64,000 bases of DNA from Paragonimus westermani. Its lineage: Eukaryota > Platyhelminthes > Trematoda > Plagiorchiida > Troglotrematidae. This document shows positions 12,701 through 24,672 of the stretch, piece by piece. The notes beneath the pieces were generated by a model. The model saw only the letters and a program-made list of their open reading frames with translations, made no database searches and was not told where the DNA came from. The translations under genes and the position numbers were made by a program. The stretch is from contig QNGE01003036.1 in NCBI GenBank assembly GCA_008508345.1, forward strand, positions 21,651-85,650. The letters run 5' to 3'. Position 1 is the first letter of the stretch; every line of letters begins with the position of its first letter.

Positions 12701-12990
12701 CGCGCAAGTAAATCAGGCCGTCTGTTGATCTTGAAACACTACTTTGAGCAGCTTCAACAACTAAATCTCATCTCTCTGAAGTACCGCTGACAGAGAGTTG
12801 ACCTAATAATGGCGTTCATGAACATGAGGAACCCTAAACATCCGAGGAGATCCCTGCTGATTTCTGCGATTACTAGCTTACCCCGAGATCACTCAGTGAA
12901 ACCAACTTAGTAAAGCATACTTGGGATAAGGCACAGTTGCTCCTCAGTTCGGGTTTGAAAAGCTTGCAACCCATTGCCAGAGCACATCGC
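9780..12990 (+). mobile_element. Degenerate CR1-type LINE with endonuclease and reverse transcriptase regions
   Basis: On the + strand, 9780-10300 resembles the start of a CR1 endonuclease: YTNAQSPTSKVGEPRALCLT, NDLIFAGIAESWF and, after a gap, GGEYGVVLYFRNSSGYS with FPDPSG. From 11353 a 238-codon open segment holds reverse transcriptase blocks: LGTVPESWKSADITLIFKDE, KVLGEPA and VVDAIYLDFAEAFNR. Later, in shifting frames, come a GVPQ...FSLSINDLPSKL equivalent (about 12210-12290), FDFNISKCQ-like sequence (about 12390), and LQQLNLISLKYR...DLIMAFMNMRNP near 12750-12840. Many stops and frame shifts make it a dead copy. Boundaries are approximate. Confidence 0.85.
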
Positions 12991-15307
12991 GTGTGCCACG
13001 ACGGTGGCTGAGTCCGAAGTTTATCTCGACCGCCACTCTAACACTTAGTCAGCGCTCCAGGACACTTTCTTATGCACACACACATGTATGTCAAATGGCT
13101 CACAAGTAACTATGCATATTCACCCAGATATAGAATTTCATGCATAATAACGGTGGAAATTCGTTTAGTTAGTCTCCGTTCGACATCCCCAGAATCATAA
13201 ACTTCCTGCATTATGAAAGTTGACTCATTACCACCGTACCTGTTCATTTTGCCTTCTGAATGTAAATTTATAACAAGCCACTGACATCAAACTTGGTGCG
13301 TTATCGTGAGTACTTCAGCCTTACGGTTGGTCGTATAGTGAATCTCCGTCATCTTCACTACCGTGGGCTACTTTCATTGAGATAACAACGTTTCCGCCGT
13401 CGCCAACGGAAAAGCCCCTCGACCGGTTTGACGCTTGTTTCAACTGCGAAGGTCAACCGTGGTTTCCATCGATGTTCATCTTCTCAGGCGGCTGTTTCGC
13501 AGCCTTACTAAAGGTCCCGTCACGCCCAACTCCCTAGCGCTCTAACTTGCTGCGTTGACGTCCGTTTGCATAAGGGGAGCGAATCAATAAATAAAGTTTG
13601 TTCGCAGATTAGCTGGTTCATTACTGTGACTTCCGATTCTTATTAACATAAGGTTGGAGAAACTTTAACGCACGAACCAGGGAGGTATCACCGCGATACG
13701 CATAAATATCCCTTTCGTATAGAGATTACTCGTCTGGAGAGACGGAAACATCAGAAGATATCGCCTTTTAATTTAGTCCATTACCCATGCAACCCGCCTA
13801 GGTAGCACGACCGTCTTTTGCGTACCATAAAAGAACACTACAAATATACTCAAGAGACGGTCGAATGAAAATCTCTCCGTAACACTGTTTCGTTAAGAAA
13901 GTGTCTTGTTTTCAAGCTACATCCTAGTTCGTATTAGAAATACTACAATATGCCACTTCAGTAAGATCACCGAGAATAGTGCATTGATCAATAAAATAGA
14001 ACGCTTACTAGTCTGTGGTAACTTGGTGACCATCAAGTGCAAGGTGAAATTTCACACACTTCGGCCAGTTGAACGAATTTTCAGAATCCAAATAAACGTG
14101 GAATATCTCAGCTATCGTTGGAATTTCGGTGGAAAAATATCCATTCAGTTCATGAGAACGACAGAGTAGCGAACAATAATTGTTTTCTGTGTTTGATCAT
14201 TAGGCTAGTTACAACACAATAACTATGGAAACACGGACTATTGTGAGTCAGAAAAACGGTCAATATAGGTTAAGGACGACGTGTTTGTTATCAGTTACAT
14301 GATCACTGTTCCCAATCATGGGCTTGATTGATTGCGGGCTAGATGAGGTTAAGTGTCCGCACGAAATTCTTCTGAGCACAGAGTTTGTCAGGGTTGCGCA
14401 ATCGGATGTTTATGGTTTCGACAACGGTCAACATTCGAAGTCTCACCATTTTCGATCGATTCCCTGGTACTCCGTAGCCAGCGGCAATTTTGCTTCAAAT
14501 ATGTAGTCTGAGTTCTCCATATATTTCTCGTTCTCAAATCCAGAAACGATGAGGCTGAAATTGCTTCGCCGGTGAGAATGTTGAGCGCCTTGTGTAAGAC
14601 ACTCAAAGGACACTCAGAAGACGATCGACCTTCTTAAGCTGCTGATGGGGCATTGAACGTCACTTTCGCTTGCAATCGTCACCTGGACATGATCTTCAGT
14701 CAAACCCAGAGAAGAGGGTAAAACATGACTAGTGTAGTCATTTACGTCACAATTTCCTTTTCTCACTTACTACTGCGGTGCAATTACGTTGCGTTGTTAT
14801 AATTCGCTAATGCTATTATTACCGTAACAACATGCTGTAGGCTTTTCGCCCTATTTTACCAATTATGGAAGATGGTAATTATTCACAAAACTCACGTTAT
14901 TCTCCAGATATAAATATCAGCGAGATACACTTAATAACACCTACAAATTTGGGTAATCCGTAGTGGTTTTGGTGTGCATTAACCTTTTTGAAAGACGATA
15001 ATCACACTGAAAACCAATCCTTGAGGGAACGATCGTCCACTGTTGGTTGGTTGAAATAGATACATATTTCTAATTGCCCTTCCAAGATTCAAATCATGTC
15101 GTAAGCCGTGAAAAAATTGACGGTAATTTAAAATCACATCTGATACATAAAAATCAATTACGATATATTCTGTTATGTGTGCCACAATTGCGACACTCAA
15201 AACTTGTTTTGTAGCATGTGCTGCGAAAGCTACGTTTAATTTATCATTAGAGCCACCAACGATTTGTGATACCTTGAGGTAGTAATTATTACCGTTTATT
15301 GTTTTAG
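12991..15307. other. Region upstream of the visible CFAP251 exons
   Basis: No supported gene. It should contain the missing 5' exons, promoter or 5' introns of CFAP251. A 133-codon minus-strand frame at 14979-15380 overlaps CFAP251 exon 1 and is treated as a shadow. 13380-13560 is GC-richer and may be old repeat. Confidence 0.45.
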
Positions 15308-15346
15308 ATTTACAAACGAATGAATGTGGTGAGGAAGATTTTGAAG
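15308..15346 (+). CDS. CFAP251: CFAP251 exon 1 of those visible (tentative)
   Basis: A 39-nt candidate exon between ttttag and a GTAAAT donor. Read in the frame that joins exon 2 it gives a short acidic peptide (LQTNECGEEDFE), and the leftover G plus AA of exon 2 makes Glu, so the phase fits. An acidic stretch before the first propeller is expected in this family, but so short an exon could be chance. It is probably not the first exon of the gene, because it has no start codon. Confidence 0.4.
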
Positions 15347-15444
15347 GTAAATGTGTTTTAATATATGTTGGAACATGCAATCAGATAAAAAGAATGATAC
15401 AACAATTAACAAACAAGTCGATATGTTTTCCACCCTATGGTCAG

Positions 15445-15614
15445 AACCTTCAGCTGATCACATTCTTTTCCCTCTCTGGACTTTTGAATTTAATCAAAAG
15501 GTTCCAATTATCAATCTTAGCAAGAAAGGCACAACTATTATTCTGTATTCCTCTGCCAATCTTGTTGTTATGTCTGATATTGATAATAAAAAACAACGAT
15601 TGCTACGAGGACAT
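15445..15614 (+). CDS. CFAP251: CFAP251 exon 2: start of the first WD40 propeller
   Basis: Encodes the entry to the WD40 region, with the motif PLWTFEFNQKVPIINL followed by a beta-strand segment ending in LLRGH, the Gly-His typical of a WD repeat boundary. The acceptor chosen ends at 15444 (cctatggtcag), preceded by a weak pyrimidine tract. The donor at 15615 is GTAACG and the exon ends in phase 0 after His. The 3' boundary is firm because the next exon follows after only 37 bp. The 5' boundary is less certain, since the frame stays open further upstream. Confidence 0.8.
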
Positions 15615-15651
15615 GTAACGTTATTCGATATTGATAACGGCCTTATTGCAG

Positions 15652-16023
15652 TGTAACGAAGTTACCTGTTTAGCGTGCAGTGTCGATAAGAGATGGCTTG
15701 TATCCGGTGACAAAGGTCCGGATAGTGCAGTTATTATCTGGGATGGAAAGACTGGACAGTCCGTCAGAACCATGTTGTCCCCGCACAAGAATGGTGTAAT
15801 ATGCATTGCCTTGACTGAAGATGCACGTTATCTTGCTACACTAAGTGCGGATGATTTCAACCAGAAGTTCGCTATTTGGAATTGGACCACCGGTAGCGAG
15901 ATTCCGCTTTGTGAAGTTAATCTCACTGGTGAACATGTCTCCCAAAATCGGATCAGCTTCAAATCAGGAGATTATCATCATGTTGTCACGAACAGTCAAA
16001 GTCAAGTTATCTTTTACAATTGG
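15652..16023 (+). CDS. CFAP251: CFAP251 exon 3: WD40 repeats
   Basis: The longest visible exon (124 codons, phase 0 at both ends). It holds two propeller blades: CLACSVDKRWLVSGDKGPD followed by AVIIWD, then CIALTEDARYLATLS followed by FAIWNW. These are classic strand-turn-strand patterns ending in the WD/WN dipeptide. It closes with a VVTNSQSQVIFYNW segment and a GTGAGC donor. The introns on both sides are 37 and 32 bp, near the lower limit for spliceosomal introns and typical of flatworm 5' introns. Confidence 0.93.
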
Positions 16024-16055
16024 GTGAGCCTTAGTTTATACACAGTTTATTGCAG

Positions 16056-16227
16056 AATGTTAATGGTGAAATACATGCCTACGCTCCACCTCTAACTGAC
16101 GAAGATTTCGACAAGAAAGTTGGAAGTTTTGTTGGCTCTCGTTGTATACCGGGATCAAACGTAGCGATAACTGCAACAACTCAGGGATTATTGGTTGTAT
16201 GGGAAACCGATAAAACCAATTTACAAA
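16056..16227 (+). CDS. CFAP251: CFAP251 exon 4: WD40 repeat
   Basis: Begins after tttattgcag and ends at the donor GTACGT. It encodes the family segment APPLTDEDFDKKVGSF followed by a blade ending in GLLVVWETD. It leaves one nucleotide (A) that combines with AG of exon 5, 8.4 kb away, to make Lys. Reading through the donor continues the frame for only about 19 codons, so splicing is needed. Confidence 0.92.
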
Positions 16228-16844
16228 GTACGTCCAATTCGTTATTATCATTTTCATTTATGGCAGTGCCAGAAAACCCTTAGATAGAGCTCAGCATTAT
16301 AAAGCAACCCCTATTTCTTCATTCGTTTATTACCGACAGTCAACCTTAGAAATGACAGCCATGAATTACAACCTGAGTGACGAGACCACCCTCTGAGTTT
16401 CTTCTGAGCGTCTTTTAAATATCCTTCAAGTGTTACGCAAGCGACCTTTAATGGTTTCAGACAATGCATATGCAGGGCGCCGGAAAATTGAGGTAGAAAA
16501 ACTTGCACAGAGCTCCGTCTAGTAATACACGTCAACACTGTTTACTCTCAGGCCGCCTGGTGTAAAGAGCTAAAAGCAAATCTACTCTCTGACTTCATTT
16601 TACGAGCAAAAAAATTCACAGCGTTTTCAGAAAATTTCTAGATTAGTATTAACATAAATATCTTGTAAAGAGCACGAGCAAGGTGACCGACAGTATTCAC
16701 ACAGGCGCACTAGTATTTTCTTCTCCAGTTCATCAATATCCTTTTCTACTGCCTTTTTGATTCAGATTTGACTGGTCTGGTGTGGTGGTCTCCACTTTCT
16801 GCCGGACAATTAATTGCTGCACAGCAGGGGAGAAAAGACAGGAA

Positions 16845-17310
16845 AACTCTATTTAAAAATAGAGAATAAAAATAAAGAGTACAGGAAGAAATTAACTATT
16901 GAAAAAATAATTGCGTCTATATTTGAACTTCCAGCATCAAGGTGCCCACACTTTTGAAACATCAACCGGAATATAAATGAAGGCGAGGCTTTGTCGCCAA
17001 GATATCTTGTCTGCATATTTCTCTGTCCTACGTCATTAAATGCACTCAATTCACTGACAGCCCGGTTAATCAACGACCAAATTCACACGACCGAGTTACG
17101 TTAGCCGCCATCTTACCTAAAGTCTTCAGACACCGACTCTGTGAGTCGCGAGATCCTCAATCTGAGAGATGGACCCTACCTACAGTGACCAGCTCCGTTT
17201 GTGATAGATTTCATTCCTCTGTGCCAGGTCACCATCTGTCCATCTCGCATCTTGTGCCAGTCGGTGGCAGCGTCGGCGAAGATTGCTCAGTGTGGTGAAC
17301 AACTAGGTGG
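16845..17310 (-). mobile_element. RTE-type LINE, 3' fragment
   Basis: The minus strand matches the 3' part of the element at 19140-20900. It has the C-terminal protein piece ATDWHKMRDGQMVTWHRGMK (about 17280-17220), the shared stretch gcgactcacagagtcggtg (about 17130), and the untranslated tail with the stretch equivalent to gcatcaaggtgcc near 16935. It is 5'-truncated, as is usual for LINE insertions, and lies in CFAP251 intron 4. Confidence 0.75.
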
Positions 17311-19139
17311 CTTTACTAGTGTATCATTTAACTGTCTAAGTCTGTTAAATTGTGATGAATAGACGGAAGGAGTCGTTTGACAATCAGTGTCGAACATACG
17401 CTCTTTATCAGCAAATGAAAGCAGATATTAATGATCAAGTACCTGGAGACGCCTCAGCCTAACAAATACGCGTTTCTGTCTCATCCCATACAACTCTGCC
17501 GTTTTGACGGTGCAATTGCTGTAATATTGACAGATCACTCAACGAACGGCGTACCCTTCCATTTTGTAACTGAGGAGGATGTGTGAAAAAACATACCATC
17601 GTACAAAATGTGAGACACCTTCAGGAAAACTAGCTCTCTCAGTATGTAGATTGTATTGTGATCACCTCTGCCATCGCAAAATCCTAACATCCCTGCAGAG
17701 TGGAAGTTACCTTTCTAGTGTCACATTACGTACTCGGGGTATCTTTTGAGTATAACTCAACTACTGACCAATGACGTCAGACTCATTGCACCAGTCTATG
17801 TGGCACGGCTTCACCCATTGCTGGATGAAAGATTCATGCCACCACCACCGTTTTAGGCTAAGCCTACCAAATCAACAATAGTTCCGTTGTTACGAATGAG
17901 AATGACACTCATACTTTTCTTCGCTTGTTTGAACTCTTAGGACATAGTGAGTTTCCGCTGGCTCTCCTGTTCGTTAGCGGCTAGCAAACAAGCGAGCAGA
18001 AGGTTCTCTCACTTTGTTCTCGTTGGTGCCTCAACGTGAGGTATCTTTGTACAGTTAGTGAACTGGATATATGCAATCATCTGCCTTCCCCCGAACTACG
18101 TTATTCTAAGGCTGGGGAACTTCTAGGAGCGACGATCGAATATCAGAGGTGTTAGTTGCCAAAATGATCTGGTTCAAGCTTAGTATGATTAGTCGCCTGG
18201 AACCTGGCGATTAATTTCCGTAGCCCCACGCTATTTTATACTTATATCTTACCTACACGTTCAGTTACCTTGAAGCTGGTTCACAGTTTTAGCCTACCTG
18301 ATAGTTGTAAAATATCTTGACAGTCCACACCGAATTTACAACTGAATGGCACTTTTTCAAAACCATCTGCTAAGTGTCCTTAAGTTTAGGTATCTGGATT
18401 AGTTAACTGTACATGACATTTGCTGGATGTTTTTATAACCAGCGAAAGACTCTATGTCTTTTTAAACCATATCCCAACCAGTTGAGAGCTTTTCGACGAA
18501 CTACATAATATATAATCACTTCATACTTATATAACGCTTTAAACAATACAGATTGAATTATCCGCTCTGTTTTTGCGTAGTTATCCCGGCTCACTTTATG
18601 TTATTCTGTATAAAAGATGGTATGCATGCGTGTCCTCCATTGAACAGATTTGACAAAAACTCACCGATTAGCACAAGTCGGCATCAGATACATAATGAGC
18701 GTGAGTATGAATAATTAATCTTACGTTTGAAAAATCACTAGTAGATACGTGAGTACTGAAGTTTCCGTCATGGCTAAGTGGTTCACCCAAGGTTTTGCCC
18801 ACTGGTTATGGAATAACGTACAAGTCACACTGCCGGCTTTATCACGTTAACATCTAACTGTGTGCTGCACGATTTACCGTAAAGATTCTTCGCACTGTTT
18901 GACATGTCAAAAACTATTTTAACCGATGCTGGCTCCCAAATGCTTTTTTATGTGCATAAAGGTGAGCAAACAATCCAGCAGATTACATCTCGCACTTGAG
19001 TATTATTATTACCGTAAAGTAAATTTGACAATAAATAAACTTCAAAAAGATTCTACGTTAGAATTTTTACCTGTTCTAGATCATTTTTAATTTAACTTGA
19101 TTTGACATGTATACTCGAGTAAACGTAGTGAAGTGAAGA
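17311..19139. other. CFAP251 intron 4, between two RTE fragments
   Basis: Nothing recognised. No ORF over 60 codons, no SINE-like boxes. Confidence 0.5.
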
Positions 19140-20900
19140 TTGGGATAAAACCAAGACGAATCAACCAACATAGCCGCTCTACTTGAATGAATCCCACGGA
19201 GCAACCAAGCATAGTAATGCTGGCCTCATTGGGCAACACAAAACAGGAAAGTCAAACTGTAACACGTTTGAGCAACGTGTGGATTTTCTCCCAGGGTTCT
19301 GGCATCTACTATACTTTGCCGACTCACAACAGCTCGAGAGGTGTACATTAGGGAAGAACAGGCAGCGTTTCGTCCCGGGTGAGGATGTATAGATCACCTT
19401 TCTACTGTTCGTCAAGTTCTGTAGCAACGTCATGTATATCGCCGGCCAACAATTGTTGTTTGTCTCGACTATAAAGGTGCGTTCGATTCAGTGGATCGAT
19501 CTACACTTTTAGAGTCGCTCAAACGCAGAGGTGTGCCGACTAAGTACGTGAACATACTGTCGGCACTCTTTTCCCATACTTCAGCTTAGGTTAGGGTTTA
19601 CGATGAGCTGTCTGACAGCTTCGGCATCATGAGCGGCGCACGTCAAGGCTGTCCGCTCTCGCCAGTTTTTTTAAATTCCGTCACAGACGAAATACTGGAG
19701 AATTATCTCCGGCAGTCACAAGATGCCGGCGTGGACCTCCTACCTGGTGAAGGACTGACTAATCTCGATCATGCTGACGACAAGGTGTTGCTGTTTGACA
19801 ACTTTCAATCGGCACAAACAATGCTAGACGCTATTTTGCGTCCTGCGAAATACTTCGTAATGTGTTTTGCAGCCTCAAAATGCGAAGTAATTCTGGAGGA
19901 TTGTTGTTATCACGTAGGTTTGATGTAAGATAATGTAGTCATGGAAGTTGTTGACCGGTTTGTTTACCTGGGATATTGCATCGGCGGTGGCAGAGGTGTA
20001 GGGAGTGAAACAGAAGCGTGCATCTCTAAGGCTAGGACAGTATTTGCTAATCTGGGGGCATCTCTGGTGACATATATGTATTTCTCTGAAGCCTAAAGAG
20101 TCGCGTATATAAGACAACGGCGGGGGCCGTATTAATTTACGGCAGCGAAACCTAGTCGCTCAGGGTAGAAGACGTGAACCGTCTCCAGGTGTTTGATCAC
20201 CGATGTCTGTGTCCAATCGCCCGTATCGGGTGGCACCAGCGTGTAAGTAACGAAGAGGTTAGAAAGCGGGTGTTTGGTAGTGATCATCAAACGAGTTCTT
20301 TTGTCCAGTCTCCATGTTTTCACGGGCTTAGATTGTTAGGTCGTGTATTGTGAATGCAAGCTAGTCGTCTTCCACACCGAGCACTGTTCGCTGACACTAC
20401 GACGGACTGGTATAAGGTGTGAGGTGGACAGATAATGACCTGGCGTAGGGAAATGTAGTCGTTTGCCAAGGAGCTGGCCACTGTAGATCGAGTTCTTCTC
20501 CCGATCTGGGGCCCTTGCGACTCACAGAGTCGGTGGCTTGAGATATTAGGTGAGATGACGGCTAATGGAGCCCAGTGGCGTGAGTGTTGTCGTTGTTTGT
20601 CCGAGTTGTCTGTAAGGTGAGTGCATCTAATGACGTGGAGCAGTGAATGCTGTAAATGGGCTGTCTTGTTGATGACATTATACTCTCACTTGCAGCTCGG
20701 TTGTCTGTTTGCAAGGTGTAGACACCTTGATGTTGAATGTTTGACGGTAGACGTAATTATTTTCAGTAGTTAAGTATCTTTCCGTCCCCTGCTTTTTTTC
20801 TCTTTCTGTATAAAGTTTGCTTTTTATCCATAGTTTTGTGGCAGTTAAGCGTTAGTTTGAACCACTGATGTATTGCAGTCTATGACGGTTGGGTGAAGAA
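19140..20900 (+). mobile_element. RTE-type LINE, reverse transcriptase to 3' end, degenerate
   Basis: Frame-shifting + strand blocks in order: an RPGED(V) segment near 19370; CLDYKGAFDSVDRSTLLESL and KRRGVPTKYVNILSALF near 19470-19570; MSGARQGCPLSPVFLNSVTD (19629 on); and LTNLDHADDKVLLFD with the catalytic ADD intact. Then come VDRFVYLGYCIGGG, a RCLCPIARIGWHQRVSNEEV segment near 20200, and LFADTTTDWYKV and IMTWRREM near 20390-20460. This is the RTE/SR2-like arrangement known from flukes. The 3' tail (about 20690-20890) is shared with three other fragments in this window. Several stops break the ORF. Confidence 0.85.
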
Positions 20901-22739
20901 AGCGGTTTGCACTGAGATTTTGTGAAAAATTACAGACTCAACGCAGTCAACTAGACTGCAACTGTATCATTGTGATCGTCGACGTCTTTACACGTGAATG
21001 ATAGTTAGCAAAGTAACAGGTAATAGGAAGGAAATGGGCAAGCTATTTGATTCTCGCCGACACAAATATCATAATCGTGAAGAAAGGCCAGTTATGCAAA
21101 AAAGTATCGAAAGGCGAGAAATGGAGAAACGAACGCAGCAATAACGAAATTTGTGGTCAGAAACATTTTTCGGATACAACCGCAAGAAAAATGTGGCTTG
21201 TTATCAAAAACCTTTTTAACCGTCTCTGTCTCATTAGTCTAGCAAAATATACCTAGTTGTAAAGTTATTGACCGAAGCTAAATTAATGGATACCGGTCAG
21301 GTCACTTTGCATTGCGCTGCCTTAGCTGTTCATATTGTATGCAGAACCAAACGTTTTCACTCGAACAGTAATGTGGATGGAATTGTAGATGAAAAACCAC
21401 AAAAATATATGGTTGCAAACCACAACGGTTGGGAATTGTTTTGCGCAATCGTTCTTCTATTATTAAAAAATCTGCGATATTCTTGAACAGCTCCAAAGAA
21501 GTAACCAAGGCAAGCCAGTTTTGCAAACACTTCTTTGAAATTCTGATATCAAAGCCCACATTATTAATCACTGTTAAAAGACATACCACTTCTAGTACTT
21601 GTAGTCGGCGCGTTATATTAACGGATTTTTTAATCGTCGTTAGAATGAAGGCTGACGGCCTTGAGGTAAACTACGATATATTGATCCAGCCTTTCTTGTT
21701 CGGCGAACATCATCGTGTGGATCTATCCTCCATGAATATTGTCGGCAGTGAAACTGCCCCTCGGCACTGTTTTTACATCAAAGCGGTTTCACTATTTTAT
21801 AAACTGGGCAAGCTTTGTGACCTCCGTTTGTGGTAAAACCGATTTATATCAATCATCACGGAGAACTGGCGTAGAGATGTGCGGAATGGCGAGCTGTCTA
21901 ACCCGGCATGACAATGTTTCGCAGTGATAGAACAATTGTTGAAGGAGGTGGCGCACAGGTTTTATTCGAGATCGCATCTGAAGGCCTCAAGTCTTTGCAT
22001 CAGATTGTTACTGATTCTCTGAGAAACAGTCTGGCAATTAGTAAAGACCACAAAAATTGCCTATAGGAAATTCGAAGCACTGCACTGAGCTCTGGTGGTT
22101 ACTGACAGCTCATCATTAGGAATTTCTCCAGTGCTGTTAACAGCCATTTTTTAATAAGATGTCTTTGTCCTAGTAGAAAATCCAGACATCCACGGAGTAT
22201 AATGGGACGTTCACTCACACTAAGGAGTTCAGCACGGAACAGATCCCAATCAGAACAAAGTGACTTTGTTTTTGTTGCGTATTTCACGTGACGCAATTAT
22301 ATTTTGGACACTGTCAGAAAGGACTGAGTTTGTTGTCAACGCTGTCTTGCTAGTAAGCTTACAAATGAACCCTAATCTCTTCTACAATAAAGTCGCAGCA
22401 CACACAAGGAGCAAGACTGAAACTTCATAACTGCGAACTTCTGGCGGATTTGCCAATACAAGTGCAGAGGCGATCAACACTCGGAGTAAACGGTACGTAA
22501 GTGTGCACAACTGTAAATCATCAACGACTTTCGTGAGCATAGGCAGCAACTCGATTGAATCACTTAAGATTTTAGTGTCACAAGTCGGAGTCAGTTTAGA
22601 AAACCTACTAACTCACAAATTACCCGGCGCAGACTTCGGTTTACCAAGCTGCGCCACAGATTTAGCAAGGCCGCTTGCAGCGCTTCTAGTTGCTATTCAT
22701 CAACCGGAATTTCATTGAGAAAATGAAAACGGTCTACAA
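20901..22739. other. CFAP251 intron 4, between LINEs
   Basis: A 135-codon + strand frame at 21429-21836 has no recognisable domain and its length is within chance. Nothing else seen. Confidence 0.45.
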
Positions 22740-23780
22740 TCACACTCATGTTTGAAAGTGGGCGCAGAGTTGGTCCAGCAAACTATCGACCAATAGGGTT
22801 ACCTTAAATTTTCTCTATAGTGTTGGAGAGCCAACTAGATGACTCTCGGGGCTATGGTTGAATGTCTGCAACTCGTCGTCAAGAAACAACAAAGCTCCTG
22901 TGGGGCTACACAAACAAGCTGATCACTCTTGATGTTTGAACAGAGGTTTCAGTCACAAGGTTTATTTCGGCTTTTATGAGGTCTTTGATAGGGTTGATCA
23001 CCTCATCTTGCTGCAGGAACTGATTAGTCATGGCAATGGCGAGCTATGACCTACCTGGTTAGTGGACTGTCTAACTAAATGTAAGCTCACCGTCAAGCTG
23101 AATGGCAGATTTCAAATTGGTTCCTAGCCAACAGTGACGTTCCGCAAAGATCAGTTTTTAGACTCCTGTTATTCATTCTTTTTGTACTTAGAATACCCAG
23201 CACAGTTTTTTTTTATCGCGGATGATGCAAATCTCTGGCGATTTCTGAAATGTCCAGAAGATGTGGATATCTTACAGAACGATTTGAACTGCCTGAACCG
23301 GTGGTCTATAGAACATCACTTGTTGATCAGCGTCAACAAACGTAAAGTCGTGCACGTTCATCATCGAAATTCTACTGGCTATTACCTCGGCGACAAAAAC
23401 TGCCTGCGTTAGAACACGAAAGAAAAGTAGGGACAGTGGTGGCAAACGGTTTGAGTTTGTCTGCAACCTGTGTTGTTATGGCTAAAAAGCAGCAAGTAAT
23501 CTAATCCCTTCTAGAAAGAATTTGTGGGAACTTCCCCCTTGATGCACTTCCCACTGTTTGCCTACATAATCCGCCCACAATTGAGAACGATCATACAGAC
23601 TTGCTGTCCCTATCGTAAGAAAGATTTGACTTTTGGTGATAGTGTTCAGAGACGGACCACTAGAACAAATGTGATTCTCAGTAAAATTACTTACCCGGAA
23701 AGGCGAGCAAGGGCAGGTCAACTTTGAACGAATTACAGACACCTCAAGTAGGTCTAATTCCTACCCACAAACTACTCCAC
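22740..23780 (+). mobile_element. CR1-type LINE fragment, reverse transcriptase
   Basis: Begins with GRRVGPANYRPIGL (about 22755), then a SDVPQRSVFRLLLFILFV equivalent of the [10 protein letters not shown] block (about 23130). Next is an open stretch 23134-23412 with FFIADDANLWRFLKCPEDVD, LNCLNRWSIEHHLLISVNK and HVHHRNSTGYYLGD. Finally RPQLRTIIQTC and SVQRRTTRTN with YPERRARAG (23560-23720). The ADD catalytic pair is kept, but frame shifts and stops make it inactive. It differs in sequence from the other two CR1 copies here, so it is a different subfamily or age. It lies in CFAP251 intron 4. Confidence 0.85.
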
Positions 23781-24584
23781 ACACCGGGTCATCCACTGGC
23801 ACATCTCCTTCCGTTATACAAGGATGAACGTTTAAGAGGTCAGTAGCTGTAACTTTGAGACAAAACAGGTGGGTTGCTCTGCAGAGAGAAAACTGATTCA
23901 CAGTCGGAGTCTGTTCACAGTGTTACGCCTTACCGAACTCTGCGATCACGGGTGAATTGGTAGAGAGTTTTGAAATGTTATTCATACATGGAAGACAGCC
24001 GGTACTGAAAGTTTTCTAACCGTTACCCCAGTTTAATCTCACAGGGTACTTAGCATGTCTGACTACACGTTGTTTCAGTTTATTACAGTGACCGTAGATG
24101 AAAGAATTACAACCAGAAGTTCCGTCGAATTCAGCTTTTGGTTAGTTGCATTCCTTACACCTACAAATCGTTCAGTACAACTTTTCACCCACTGCCACAG
24201 AGACAGGAACGCAACAGCGCAAATCCTTTACCCTTCTGTAATAACTTATAAACTTATTTTCTGATTTGGTTGTTTGCCCTCAACGTATGAACTGTTCAAA
24301 AAAATAAACAGGACCTAAACATTTGAATTACCAATTTGTCAATAAATGCACATCTGCTGTCCGTTTTCAACTTTTTAGAATGACTGAATTATACCATAGC
24401 CGTATAAATGAAAGTTAAGCATGGCAGCAGCCAGCACCCACCCAGATAATTATCTGAATTTAGAGAAGCATGTCAGGTTTGGAGGTTTTATGTCAGGATA
24501 AAGTGCTCGCTTTGCGATTACTGTATTTCTTGTCGGCAATGTTTGTTGACTATTTGCCTCTGACCGCTTTCCTGTTTTCTCTAG

Positions 24585-24672
24585 AGGACGCTGCGGAATC
24601 GCGGTATAAAAAAGCAGTGAAGCTGGTCCCAATACACGACAAACCAATCACATTTCTGACCATCACAAAAAG
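24585..24672 (+). CDS. CFAP251: CFAP251 exon 5
   Basis: An 88-nt exon after a strong pyrimidine-tract acceptor (cctgttttctctag), with donor GTGAAT. It encodes YKKAVKLVPIHDKPITFLTI, the family segment between two propeller blades. It enters in phase 1 and leaves AG, which joins T of exon 6 to make Ser. The flanking introns (8.4 and 6.8 kb) are full of old LINEs. Confidence 0.88.

Noticed and set aside
14979..15380. 133-codon minus-strand ORF
   Set aside because: Overlaps CFAP251 exon 1 on the other strand, no recognisable domain, length within chance.
21429..21836. 135-codon + strand ORF in CFAP251 intron 4
   Set aside because: No recognisable domain and length within the chance range for this composition.
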